A DNA stretch of 64,000 nt from JBFMFH01 sp964481395. GTDB taxonomy: Bacteria > Acidobacteriota > Vicinamibacteria > Vicinamibacterales > JAKQTR01. The DNA is taken from positions 28,769-92,768 of the forward strand of contig CAYZYG010000004.1 of the NCBI GenBank assembly GCA_964481395.1, read 5' to 3'. The position numbers and the translations under genes are program-made. Positions 1-8,283 of the stretch are shown here, one piece after another; the first letter of the stretch is position 1; each line of letters opens with the position of its first letter. The notes under the pieces are model-generated. The model saw nothing but the letters and a program-made list of their open reading frames with translations. It was not told the origin of the DNA and did no database searches.

Positions 1-1
1 T

Positions 2-820
2 CGGGCCATCAGCCAGGAGAGCCGCATCAGCCTGACGTACACCGTCGGCTGGGGTCGCAATCTGCTGCGCGGGCGCAATCAGAACGCGCCGGTCAACGGT
101 GTGCGGCCGGATCCGGCACTGGCGAACGTGATTGCGCTCGTCGGCGACGCCTCATCGACGTCGCAGTCGCTCGGCGTGTCGTACAACTTCACGCGGATGA
201 GCGCCCGCCGGCTCTTCTTCATGGTCAACTACACGCTGGCGCAGAGCGAAACGGACACGACCGGTGCGTTCTCCCTGCCGGCCAACGGCGACAACCTCGA
301 GACCGAGTGGGGACCGGCCGCCGGCGACATCCGCCATCGGTTCGGCGGGTCGTTCAACATGACGCCGTTCAGGGACGTCAGCGTGGGCATGAACTTCCAG
401 GTCCGGTCGCCGATGCCGTTCAACATCACGACCGGACGCGATGACAACGGGGACGGCGTGTTCAACGACCGGCCCGACGGCACCGCCCGCAACGCCGCGC
501 GCGGCGAGTGGCTGGTCGATCTCGGCGGCCGGGTGTCGTACGCCATCGGATTCGGCAAGGCGCGGCAGGCCGCGGGACCCGGTGGTCAGCGCGTCATGGT
601 CGCGGTCGGCGGCGGCGGCGGAGGCGGGATCGCGCCGGGCTTCGGCGGGGGGGCGGAGGACAAGCGGTTCCGTCTCGAGTTCTATCTCTCCGGACAGAAC
701 CTGCTCAATCGCGTCAACTACACCGGGTACAGCTGGGTGATGACCTCGCCGTTCTTCGGGCAGCCCATCGCCGCGTCGATGCCCCGCAAGCTCCAGGTGG
801 GCGTGCGCTTCGGGTTCTGA
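2..820 (+). CDS. TonB-dependent receptor, C-terminal part (cut by window edge)
   Basis: The reading frame is open from base 2 and ends at a TGA at 818-820, so only the last ~272 residues are present. The product resembles the barrel end of the large acidobacterial Oar-like TonB receptors: alternating polar and aromatic strands, an asparagine/glycine-rich turn followed by DDNGDGVFNDRP (typical of these barrels), a glycine-rich loop, a late strand with LSGQNLLNRVNYTGY, and a final QVGVRFGF ending in the C-terminal Phe expected for BAM-dependent outer-membrane insertion. Plug and N-terminal domains lie outside the window, so the substrate cannot be told. The stop codon directly abuts the stop of the convergent oxidoreductase gene with no base between them. 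Confidence 0.85.
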   Translation, partial: RAISQESRISLTYTVGWGRNLLRGRNQNAPVNGVRPDPALANVIALVGDASSTSQSLGVSYNFTRMSARRLFFMVNYTLAQSETDTTGAFSLPANGDNLETEWGPAAGDIRHRFGGSFNMTPFRDVSVGMNFQVRSPMPFNITTGRDDNGDGVFNDRPDGTARNAARGEWLVDLGGRVSYAIGFGKARQAAGPGGQRVMVAVGGGGGGGIAPGFGGGAEDKRFRLEFYLSGQNLLNRVNYTGYSWVMTSPFFGQPIAASMPRKLQVGVRFGF

Positions 821-2215
821 TCAGAGGCCGTGTCGGGACCGAGCCGGACCGGACGCAGCAATGCGTTCGGCCAGCTCGCGTCCTTGCCGCAGCAGGTTGT
901 GGATCCATGCGTATTCGAAGCGTCCGGCCCGACCGGCCAGCGTGAGGTTCCGGACGTCCTCCAGACGCCGGCGAGCCCTCTGCGCTTCGGCCTCGGCGTC
1001 GAGATCGATGATCGGGTAGGCGGCATGGACACGCGTGGTCGTCGCCGCGCGGATGTCGCGGGCATCGAACCATCCGAGCGGCAGGAGGCCCGCGGTCACG
1101 ACCTCGATGGCCTCTTCATCGCCGCACGTCCATAACCGGTCAGCGTCCGAACACGGCACCTCGGCCACCACGGATGTGCGACCCTCCGGTGACATCCGCG
1201 GACTTCGATTACGCGGTTCATACACCCGCGTGAACGGCACCCCCGGATCCGGAAAGTAGACGGTGGCGCTCCGGGTCACCGAGGGCCGGTCGAGCAGCAG
1301 CGCGACCAGGCGGAGGTGCCGAAGGCGCAGCCGCGACAGTTCCAGGCCCCCGAGCGGCGGGCTCATCAACCGGGCCAGCACCGGCAGCGGGAGCGTGCTG
1401 ATGACGTGCTCGGCCCGCAGGAGTTCGCTGTCGTTGACCCGGATCCCCGTTACGCGCCCGCCATCCCAGCGCACCTCCGTCACCCGGGCATTCGTCCGGA
1501 TGGACGATGGCCCGCACGACTCCGCCAGTGCGCGGACCAGATCACCGATGCCTTCGTGCGGGTAGTAGAACGAACCATCGACGTGCCTGACGCGTCCGTG
1601 GCTCCCTCGCACGGCAGACAGGACGGCCGACCGGACGTCGAGCCCGGAGAGTCGTCCCCCGCTGACGCGCGGAGACAGTCGCGAGCACGGGGTGCCCCAG
1701 AGTTTCGACGAGTAGTTCAGCAGGAAGCGCGAGGCGATCGGGCGGCCGTACGACCTGATGGCCGTGTCCTCGAAGGACGCCGGCTCGGGAACGGGCGTCC
1801 GCTTGGCCGCGAGCATGTCACCCGCCGAACGCAGCACCTCCAGGACGCCGACAGCCCCAACCAGATCCGTGAAGGACGGAGGGAACCTGACGAACCTGCC
1901 CTGGTACCAGATGTGGCTCGGCAGGCTGACGGGACCGATCCGGCCATCGAGAAGGGACAGCACGTCGCGCGTGATGTCGGGATCCTTGTCATGGAAGCGG
2001 TGGGCGCCCAGATCGAACGAGAACCCGTCGATCCGTACGGTCCGGCACATCCCGCCGACGGCCTCGTCCGCCTCGAGGATCGTGCACGGGATCCCGCGCA
2101 GCCGGGCGTAGTGCCCTGCAGCCAGGCCCGCCAGACCCCCACCGAGGATCAGCAGGTGCGGCGCTGGTGTCGCGCTAGACGTCTTCAAGGCCAAGATTCG
2201 TTGCGAATGAGTCAA
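821..2215 (-). CDS. FAD-dependent oxidoreductase, UDP-galactopyranose mutase / protoporphyrinogen oxidase-like
   Basis: About 464 residues. A dinucleotide-binding motif GGGLAGLAAG lies at residues ~25-34, followed by an acidic end of strand 2 (ILEADEAVGG, ~46-55) and a DLGAHRFHDKDP motif typical of the family of flavin amine-oxidase-fold proteins found near surface-sugar genes. The C-terminus has the second FAD-contact stretch (LAGRAGRFEYAWIHN). The upstream neighbour is a membrane glycosyltransferase, which fits a role in envelope sugar metabolism, but the substrate is unknown. The start is uncertain: there is no ATG near the domain. The only possible starts are TTG codons at 2215, 2194 and 2188, all inside a dispersed repeat, and no ribosome binding site is visible. 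Confidence 0.75.
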   Translation of the reverse strand: MTHSQRILALKTSSATPAPHLLILGGGLAGLAAGHYARLRGIPCTILEADEAVGGMCRTVRIDGFSFDLGAHRFHDKDPDITRDVLSLLDGRIGPVSLPSHIWYQGRFVRFPPSFTDLVGAVGVLEVLRSAGDMLAAKRTPVPEPASFEDTAIRSYGRPIASRFLLNYSSKLWGTPCSRLSPRVSGGRLSGLDVRSAVLSAVRGSHGRVRHVDGSFYYPHEGIGDLVRALAESCGPSSIRTNARVTEVRWDGGRVTGIRVNDSELLRAEHVISTLPLPVLARLMSPPLGGLELSRLRLRHLRLVALLLDRPSVTRSATVYFPDPGVPFTRVYEPRNRSPRMSPEGRTSVVAEVPCSDADRLWTCGDEEAIEVVTAGLLPLGWFDARDIRAATTTRVHAAYPIIDLDAEAEAQRARRRLEDVRNLTLAGRAGRFEYAWIHNLLRQGRELAERIAASGPARSRHGL

Positions 2216-2473
2216 GTTTTACGACCGCCCTCAAGACGTCGTTGCCCCGCCGGAGGCGGGGCCACCACACAAAGTGACCAGGCGGGGCGAAGCCGCACGC
2301 ACAATCCAAGACCGNNNNNNNNNNACACGCCAATTTTGGTTGCGTATTTTGTAATGTTTTCCCCCCCCCCACACTCGGTCTTGGCCCCGCGGTTGGGGGG
2401 GCAACGACACACTGTGACCTGGCGAGGCGAAGCCGCTCGCACATGCCTCGACGGTCCGAGGCGCAGCCTCGCT
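2178..2473. repeat. Dispersed palindromic repeat, about 1.5 copies, fills the intergenic space
   Basis: The element starts with GACGTCTTCAAGG, and the inverted partner CAAGACGTC lies ~50 bases on. A GCCCCGCCGGAGGCGGGGC hairpin follows, then GTGACC and a GGCGAAGCCG box. After a 10-N gap a second, longer copy of the right half appears (TGTGACCTGGCGAGGCGAAG, then GGCGCAGCCTCGC). The same series of blocks recurs at 35217-35373. It contributes the start codons of the flavoprotein gene and touches the stop of the glycosyltransferase gene. A run of ten or more C at ~2360 is also present. Confidence 0.8.
2316..2325. other. Assembly gap (10 N) inside the repeat
   Basis: Ten N bases sit between two partial copies of the repeat. 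The true length is unknown. A collapsed or expanded repeat copy is the likely cause. Confidence 0.95.
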
Positions 2474-3908
2474 AGGGAGTTCGCTCGTACAGCCTGGTAA
2501 ACGGTGTGGCGACATAGGATCGGCTCAGTCCGCAGCGATCGAAGACGGTGTCGGGGTCGTGCACGAATCGGGGCCGGCTGTCGCGAATCAGTTCGCACGG
2601 ATCGTAGGCGGACAGACTGGTTCCCGTCGCGCGGGCATACTTCTCCATCCTGGAGGCGAGGACCATCGCCGATCCGCCGACGTAGTCGAGGTCCCGGCGG
2701 AAGAGATTGAACTGGCAGGAAGGATCGTAGACTGCCTCGGCCGGCCCGGTGCGGGCGAGCACGTAGTCGATGAGGACGCGCCGGGAGGCATCATCGTCCC
2801 CGGCGCTCCGTTTATCGACCACATGAACGGGAACCGGCAGAACGAGGAGGGCGACGCACGCACCGCAGAGGACAGGACCCGCCCGAAAGCGATCGAGCAG
2901 GCCTTCGATCTTCCAGGCTGCCACGACCGCCAGAAACGGCGCCGCCTGCAGCAGGTAGTGCGCGCGAAAGGCCCGCGCCAGCACCAGCCCCCCCACCAGC
3001 GACAACGCCAGCACGCCGACGGCCCACAGCCGGGGCTGCTGCCGGTGGCCGAGGACGGCAACCGCGCCCCACAGCCCGAGCGCCCAGAAGATCAGGCTCA
3101 GTCCGGCGACGCGGTTCGGCTCGCGGACCGTTTCAAGGGTAGCCGAGACATTGAAGACCCCGTTGGTGACGACGTAGTCCCGAGCGGCGCCGACCCCGAT
3201 GAGCCATGCGGCCCCAACCCCGCACGGGATGAGCGCCCCGGCCACGAACCGCACGACCGTCGCGTGGTCCCAGCGCCACACGCGCGTCCAGTGGGCCGCC
3301 AGCCCGAGCACGAACAACGCCAGGAACAGCAGCACCGCCTTCTGCAGGAACAGCACTGCCACGCCGGCCGCGATGCCGGCCAGGACCTGCTCTCCCGGTC
3401 GCCGGTGTGCGACGCCACTCATCAACAGCACGGCCGACCACAGCACGAACATCGTCATGCCAGGGTCGGGACGGATCTGCATCACGGAGATGACGAAGGT
3501 CCCGCTCGACCCAAGAAGGATGACGGCGATCCAGGCGACTCGTGACGAGTAGGTCGACAACCAGGCCAGCCGCCAGGCGAGCCAGACCGTGACGAGCGCA
3601 ACGCCGACGTGCCCGAACCGCAGCAGGATCACCGCCGCGCTCGATTGGGGCAGCACCGGTACCAGCGGGGCCATCGTCAGCCAGAGCAGCGGGTGGTGGT
3701 GCTGGAAGAAGTCTCGGTACGGCACCTGACCGACGGCTACCAGCCAGGCGGCGTGAACGTGCTCGACCTCGTCCGGGCGTACGGGATAGCCGAGGGCCAC
3801 GGCGACCAGCCCGATGAACAGGAGTGCGGCCATCGAAGCAAGAACAGGATGCCGATCCCGTCGTGGACTCGTCCAGGCAGGCTTCGGAGAGTCCGGACGC
3901 GTGGGCAT
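2472..3908 (-). CDS. Membrane glycosyltransferase, ArnT/PMT (GT-C) like
   Basis: 478 residues with about 10-12 hydrophobic segments. After the first membrane helix comes RPDEVEHVHAAWLV, then PYRDFFQHHHPLLW. Acidic residues in the first periplasmic loop followed by an aromatic/His-rich 'PY.DFF.HH.P' stretch are the hallmark of the polyprenyl-phosphate-sugar-dependent GT-C transferases (PMT_2 type) that modify lipids or glycans on the periplasmic side of the inner membrane. The soluble C-terminus (~370-478) contains YVGGSAMVLASRMEKYA. ATG start at 3908. The gene is divergent from the PurF-like gene and followed by the flavoprotein gene across a repeat. Donor and acceptor are not predictable. 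Confidence 0.75.
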   Translation of the reverse strand: MPTRPDSPKPAWTSPRRDRHPVLASMAALLFIGLVAVALGYPVRPDEVEHVHAAWLVAVGQVPYRDFFQHHHPLLWLTMAPLVPVLPQSSAAVILLRFGHVGVALVTVWLAWRLAWLSTYSSRVAWIAVILLGSSGTFVISVMQIRPDPGMTMFVLWSAVLLMSGVAHRRPGEQVLAGIAAGVAVLFLQKAVLLFLALFVLGLAAHWTRVWRWDHATVVRFVAGALIPCGVGAAWLIGVGAARDYVVTNGVFNVSATLETVREPNRVAGLSLIFWALGLWGAVAVLGHRQQPRLWAVGVLALSLVGGLVLARAFRAHYLLQAAPFLAVVAAWKIEGLLDRFRAGPVLCGACVALLVLPVPVHVVDKRSAGDDDASRRVLIDYVLARTGPAEAVYDPSCQFNLFRRDLDYVGGSAMVLASRMEKYARATGTSLSAYDPCELIRDSRPRFVHDPDTVFDRCGLSRSYVATPFTRLYERTP

Positions 3909-4029
3909 GGTCGTGGGGCCGATTCTCCTGTGGCAACCTGAGAGATGTCAATCAGCTATACTCCAGACCCTGGCGTTGATCACGGGCCGGCGGCGGCGTC
4001 CGTCACCGGTCCGACGGGAGGAGCACGGC

Positions 4030-5439
4030 ATGGGCGGGTTTTTCGGCGTCGCGTCCACGACCGACTGCGTGGCGGACGTCTTCTACGGCACGGACTACCA
4101 TTCCCATCTCGGCACGCGGCGCGGCGGGATGGTGACGGTCGGCGACGCGGGCTTCAAGCGGAACATCCACGACATCTCGAATGCCCCGTTCCGGACCAAG
4201 TTCGAGGATGAGCTGCCCAAACACGGCGGGAACCTCGGCCTCGGGATCATCAGCGACTACGAGGATCAGCCCCTGCTCATCCGGTCGCATCACGGGGTGT
4301 ACGCACTGGTCACCGTCGGCCGGGTCAACAACCTCGACGATCTCGTACGGAACGTCCTGTCGCACCGCGGCACACACCTCAGCGAGAACAAGGGCAACGA
4401 GGAGAATCCGACGGAGATCGTCGCCGCGCTCATCAACCAGGAGGCGACCATCGTCGACGGCATCCAGGCAGCGCAGCGGGCCATCCACGGGTCGTGCTCC
4501 CTCCTGCTGCTGACGCCGGATGCCATCTACGCCGCGCGCGACCGGCTCGGCCGGACGCCTGTCGTGCTCGGACGCAGGGACGGGGCCTACGCCGTCACGC
4601 TGGAAAGCAGCGCGCTGCCGAACCTCGGCTATGAACCCGTGCGGGACCTCGGTCCGGGCGAGATTGTCCGACTGACGCCAGACGGCCCCGAGACCGCCGC
4701 GCCACCCGGCGATCGCATGCAGATCTGCTCGTTCCTGTGGATCTACTACGGCTACCCGGCGTCGAACTACGAAGGCATCAACACTGAAGCCGCGCGGAAC
4801 CGCTGCGGGCAGGCGCTCGCCCGCCGCGACACGGTCGAGGCGGACTGCGTGGCGGGGATTCCGGACTCCGGCATCGGGCACGCGATCGGTTACGCGGCGG
4901 AGGCCGGCATCCCCTACCGCCGCCCGTTCGTGAAGTACACGCCGACGTGGCCCCGCAGCTTCATGCCCCAGGAGCAGCGCGTCCGCGATCTGGTGGCCAG
5001 CATGAAGCTCATTCCGATCCGCGACTTGATGCACGGCAAACGGATTCTCTTCTGCGAGGATTCGATCGTGCGCGGGACGCAGCTCCGCGACATCATCCAG
5101 CGGGTCTTCGCCTGCGGCGCCCGTGAGGTGCACATGCGGCCAGCCTGCCCCCCGCTGATGCACGGCTGCACGTACCTGAATTTCTCGCGCTCGAAGTCGG
5201 AGCTCGATCTGGCGGCGCGGCGCGCCGTGAAGGCCATGGAAGGGGATGCCTCAGCGCATCTGGACGCCTACGCCGACGAGGCCTCGGATCGCTATGCGGC
5301 CATGGTCGGGCACATTCGGCAGGCGATGGGCCTCACGACGCTGCGGTACCAGACGCTGGGCGACATGATTGCGGCCATCGGCCTCCCGCGCGAGAAGCTG
5401 TGTACGTACTGCTGGAACGGGGAAGCGCTCTACGAATAG
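4030..5439 (+). CDS. PurF-like amidophosphoribosyltransferase homologue lacking the catalytic cysteine
   Basis: 469 residues from ATG 4030, which has a strong GGGAGGAG ribosome site. The N-terminal half matches the Ntn glutaminase domain of PurF (RRGGM, RVNN, RTKFEDELPKHGG). The second half is the phosphoribosyltransferase domain with the PRPP loop FCEDSIVRGTQLRD and three cysteine sites (QICSF, RPACPP, LCTYCW) that match the 4Fe-4S ligands of Bacillus-type PurF. Unlike true PurF (MCGI.G after processing), the start reads MGGFFGV, so the glutamine-hydrolysing cysteine is a glycine. It may use free ammonia, act as a regulator or partner, or do another PRPP reaction. No other pur gene is nearby. 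A TATACT at 3957 could be its -10 box. Confidence 0.85.
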   Translation: MGGFFGVASTTDCVADVFYGTDYHSHLGTRRGGMVTVGDAGFKRNIHDISNAPFRTKFEDELPKHGGNLGLGIISDYEDQPLLIRSHHGVYALVTVGRVNNLDDLVRNVLSHRGTHLSENKGNEENPTEIVAALINQEATIVDGIQAAQRAIHGSCSLLLLTPDAIYAARDRLGRTPVVLGRRDGAYAVTLESSALPNLGYEPVRDLGPGEIVRLTPDGPETAAPPGDRMQICSFLWIYYGYPASNYEGINTEAARNRCGQALARRDTVEADCVAGIPDSGIGHAIGYAAEAGIPYRRPFVKYTPTWPRSFMPQEQRVRDLVASMKLIPIRDLMHGKRILFCEDSIVRGTQLRDIIQRVFACGAREVHMRPACPPLMHGCTYLNFSRSKSELDLAARRAVKAMEGDASAHLDAYADEASDRYAAMVGHIRQAMGLTTLRYQTLGDMIAAIGLPREKLCTYCWNGEALYE

Positions 5440-5539
5440 AGAGTGGACCACGGACAACTGCGTCGCCATCGGCCGGCTCGGGTTATTGTAGAGAGCCTGG
5501 GCGCCTTCGTGACGAGGGCGCGGCACCTGACATCGATTT

Positions 5540-5567
5540 GGTAGGGCGCGCTCGCCGAGCGCGCCGG
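5540..5567. repeat. Palindromic GGCGCG repeat, copy 1
   Basis: GGTAGGGCGCGCTCGCCGAG continues into CGCGCCGG, a near-perfect palindrome centred on CTCGCCGAG. It lies 8 bases before the symporter ATG and takes the place of a ribosome site. A second copy is at 6948-6975, just after the same gene; both are preceded by ACATCG. Confidence 0.8.
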
Positions 5568-5575
5568 ACACTCCC

Positions 5576-6916
5576 ATGATCGAAACACTCCAGCAGCTCA
5601 ACTCGACGGTGAACGGCTACGTGTGGGGCGCCCCCATGATCCTGCTCCTCATGGGGACGGGCCTCCTCCTGACGATCCTCACGGGCGCCGTGCAGTTCCG
5701 GAAGCTCGGGTTCGCCCTGCGCGAGGTCCTCGGGAAGGTCTTCGAGCACGGCGGCGGCAAGGGCAACGTCCGGCCGTTCCAGGCGGTCGCCACGGCCCTC
5801 GCGTCCACCGTCGGCGTCGGCAACATCGCCGGCGTCGCCACCGCCATCTTCATCGGCGGCCCCGGCGCCGTCTTCTGGCTCTGGATTTCCGGCCTCTTCG
5901 GCATGTGCACGAAGTACGCCGAGATCGTCGTCGCCCTGCACTACCGCGAGCCCGACGAGGGCGGCACCATGCGGGGCGGCGCGATGTACGTCCTCAAGAA
6001 GGGCCTCGGCCTGCCGTGGCTCGGTAGCGTCTTCGCCCTGCTGACGGCTCTTGCCGCCTTCGGCATCGGCAACATGGTGCAGGCCAACTCGGTCGCCGAT
6101 GCGCTCAACGCGACGTTCGGCATCTCGACGACAGTGACCGCCGTTGTCCTGGTGATCCTCACGGCCGTCGTCATTCTCGGCGGGATCAAGTCGATCGCGA
6201 ACGTCACGCAGTACCTCGTGCCGTTCATGGCGATCCTCTACCTCGGCGGCGGGCTGATCATCCTCGTCATGTACGCGGGCCGTCTCCCGCACGCCTTCGG
6301 GTTGATCTTCGAGGGCGCCTTCTCCGGCACCGCTGCCGCCGGAGGGTTTGCGGGCAGCACGATCATGATGGCCCTGCGGTACGGCGTGGCCCGCGGGCTC
6401 TTCTCGAACGAGGCCGGCCTCGGCAGCGCGCCGATCGTCCACGCCGCGTCTGACACCGACCATCCCGTGCGCCAGGCTCTCTATGGCATCTTCGAGGTGT
6501 TCGTCGACACGATCCTCATCTGCTCCACGACGGCGCTGGTGATCCTGGTGACCGACACGTGGACGTCTGGCGCCACCGGCGCCGCGCTGTCCGCGAAGGC
6601 CTTCGAAACGGGCCTCCCCGGCACCTTCGGCGATATCGTTGTCACGGGCGGCCTGCTGCTGTTCGCGTTCTCCACACTGATTGGCTGGAGTTACTACGGC
6701 GAGACCGGCATCGTGTATCTGCTCGGCGCAAAGGCGGCCGTACCGTACCGGCTGCTGTGGCTGGTATTCGTCTACCTTGGCGCGACCGGGTCGCTCCACC
6801 TGATCTGGGACATCGCCGACACGCTCAACGGCCTGATGGCGATTCCCAATCTGATCGGTGTGCTGTTCTCCATCCCGCTGCTGCTCCGCCTCCAGCGCGA
6901 GTTCTTCTCGAAGTAG
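5576..6916 (+). CDS. Sodium:alanine/glycine symporter, AGCS family
   Basis: 446 residues, the usual length for the family, with about 11 membrane segments. The AGCS signature FQAVATALASTVGVGNIAGV lies at residues ~71-90, and the conserved GMCTKYAEIVVALHYRE loop and ARGLFSNEAGLGSAPI motif follow. It imports small neutral amino acids (alanine, glycine or D-alanine) with sodium across the inner membrane. It is a single gene, flanked on both sides by copies of the same palindromic repeat. The ATG at 5576 has no Shine-Dalgarno sequence, because the bases before it belong to the repeat. Confidence 0.92.
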   Translation: MIETLQQLNSTVNGYVWGAPMILLLMGTGLLLTILTGAVQFRKLGFALREVLGKVFEHGGGKGNVRPFQAVATALASTVGVGNIAGVATAIFIGGPGAVFWLWISGLFGMCTKYAEIVVALHYREPDEGGTMRGGAMYVLKKGLGLPWLGSVFALLTALAAFGIGNMVQANSVADALNATFGISTTVTAVVLVILTAVVILGGIKSIANVTQYLVPFMAILYLGGGLIILVMYAGRLPHAFGLIFEGAFSGTAAAGGFAGSTIMMALRYGVARGLFSNEAGLGSAPIVHAASDTDHPVRQALYGIFEVFVDTILICSTTALVILVTDTWTSGATGAALSAKAFETGLPGTFGDIVVTGGLLLFAFSTLIGWSYYGETGIVYLLGAKAAVPYRLLWLVFVYLGATGSLHLIWDIADTLNGLMAIPNLIGVLFSIPLLLRLQREFFSK

Positions 6917-6947
6917 GGACGAACCGGCTCCGGCCAAACCCGACATC

Positions 6948-6975
6948 GGTAGGGCGCGTTCGCCGAACGCGCCGG
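6948..6975. repeat. Palindromic GGCGCG repeat, copy 2
   Basis: GGTAGGGCGCGTTCGCCGAA continues into CGCGCCGG. It differs from copy 1 only at compensating bases of the stem (GCTC/GAGC against GTTC/GAAC), so the hairpin is kept. Confidence 0.8.
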
Positions 6976-7033
6976 GACAGCGAGGCGCGGGGGGCCGGAC
7001 AGGAGCGCGGATGACACGTTGCTCAGCCAGCGT

Positions 7034-7498
7034 ATGACCCCCGCCGATCTCAGGACGTTTCTGCACACGCGCATCCCGCTGACGCGGACGATGGAGGTCG
7101 ACGTCGTCGACGTGCATGCCGACGTCGTGACGCTGCGCGCCCCGCTGGAGCCCAACGTCAACCACCGCCAGACCGTGTTCGGTGGCAGTGCGTCGGCGTT
7201 GGCCATTCTGGCCGCGTGGTCGGTGGTGTATCTGCGGCTGCGGCGCGAGGGCTTCACCCTGCGCATCGTCATCCAGAAGAACACGACGACGTACGAGCGG
7301 CCGATTACGGATGCGTTCACGGCTACCGCGCGTCTGCACGACGCGACGGCTTGGAACCGGTTCTGCGACACGCTCCGGCGGCGCGGGCGAGCGCGCGTCC
7401 ATGTCGGGGCCGTCCTGAACTGCAATGGCGAACGGGTCGGCTCGCTCGACGCGGCCTTCGTGGCCGAGCGTATCGCGTCGTCGGACGGGGACAGGTAG
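7034..7498 (+). CDS. YiiD C-terminal-type thioesterase (hot-dog fold)
   Basis: 154 residues from ATG 7034. An in-frame TTG at 7019 behind a distant AGGAG would add five residues. The protein matches the putative thioesterase domain found at the C-terminus of E. coli YiiD: LRTFLHTRIPLTRTMEV, then VTLRAPLEPNVNHRQTVFGG and SASALAILAAWS. Hot-dog fold enzymes of this type hydrolyse or bind acyl thioesters in the cytoplasm. The acetyltransferase half of YiiD is absent, so this is a stand-alone domain. No partner gene is evident. Confidence 0.75.
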   Translation: MTPADLRTFLHTRIPLTRTMEVDVVDVHADVVTLRAPLEPNVNHRQTVFGGSASALAILAAWSVVYLRLRREGFTLRIVIQKNTTTYERPITDAFTATARLHDATAWNRFCDTLRRRGRARVHVGAVLNCNGERVGSLDAAFVAERIASSDGDR

Positions 7499-7651
7499 CG
7501 CCTCCGCCGCGTTCCGTTCCTCGGTGAGGCCCGACCGGGGGTACCGGCGGCGGGCCCCGCCCTGGCGCCAAGCGCGGCGGAAGGCCCTCAGCCGAAGCGG
7601 TGATCCTCAGCCGTCAGTACCCGGGAGGTGGAGAGCCAGGGCATCATCCAT

Positions 7652-7677
7652 CGTCATTCCCGCGGAGGCGGGACGCC
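7652..7677. repeat. dRS3-like repeat (CGTCATTCCCGCG..), copy 1
   Basis: CGTCATTCCCGCGGAGGCGG with continuing GACGCCA. It is flanked by direct repeats of CCAGGGCATCRTCCATC (7636 and 7677). The last codons and the stop of the HD-domain gene are made from this element. Confidence 0.7.
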
Positions 7678-8283
7678 AGGGCATCGTCCATCAACGTCCA
7701 CGTCGAGCGTGACCGCCTCCGGCCAGAGGCGGACGAAGTAGTCGTTTCCCACCGGCCAGCGTGAGGTTCGGCTGAAGAGCGTTTCGGCGAAGCGGACCAT
7801 GGCCTTCGCCTCGGGGTTGCGCAGATAGCGCGGATCGAGATCGTAGAGGCGGACGCGATCGAGACCGTCTGCGTCCTTCAAGAGCGACGTCAGCCGCCAG
7901 TGTGGATGTTCCTTCGCGATCTCGCCCCGGCAGTGGTTCGTCACCGCCGTCTCGATAGCCGGATAGTCGTCCTTCTGCACGCCCGCGCGCGCGAGAAGCG
8001 TTTCGACGTCCGGCAGCGTTGTCAACCGCGCCCAGGCGTCGGCACCGTGTCGCGTGCAGTGTCCGTCGTGCCGGCGGGCGATGTCGTGCAGGTAGACTGC
8101 CGCCCACAACCGCCCGGACTCCTCGACGAAGCCCGTGGCGGCGAGCAGCCGCAGGGCGTGAACCAGCACGCGCGCGACGTGCGCCTGCCCGTGGAGCAGG
8201 CTCTCGTGCAGGAACAGAACCGGAGGCGGCACGAGCTCGACGTCGTCCAGGGGGATGCGCGCGCGAATGTCTGTCAGCGTCAT
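7654..8283 (-). CDS. HD-domain metal-dependent phosphohydrolase-like protein
   Basis: 209 residues from ATG 8283, preceded by GGGAGAGG. The HD pattern is visible: LLHGQAHVARVLVHALRL (first His), AAVYLHDIARRHDGH (His-Asp pair) and a later KDADGLDRVRLYDLDPRYLR (final Asp). HD proteins hydrolyse phosphate esters or nucleotides; the substrate is unknown. The ATG overlaps the addA stop by four bases (ATGA), so it is probably translated with addA, but HD proteins are not a regular part of AddAB systems. The C-terminal DVDGRCPGVPPPRE comes from a dRS3-like repeat, so the original end was probably different. Confidence 0.8.
   Translation of the reverse strand: MTLTDIRARIPLDDVELVPPPVLFLHESLLHGQAHVARVLVHALRLLAATGFVEESGRLWAAVYLHDIARRHDGHCTRHGADAWARLTTLPDVETLLARAGVQKDDYPAIETAVTNHCRGEIAKEHPHWRLTSLLKDADGLDRVRLYDLDPRYLRNPEAKAMVRFAETLFSRTSRWPVGNDYFVRLWPEAVTLDVDVDGRCPGVPPPRE

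Noticed and set aside
3946..3951. TTGACA on the minus strand as -35 of the glycosyltransferase gene
   Set aside because: No acceptable -10 box occurs at 16-18 bases downstream.
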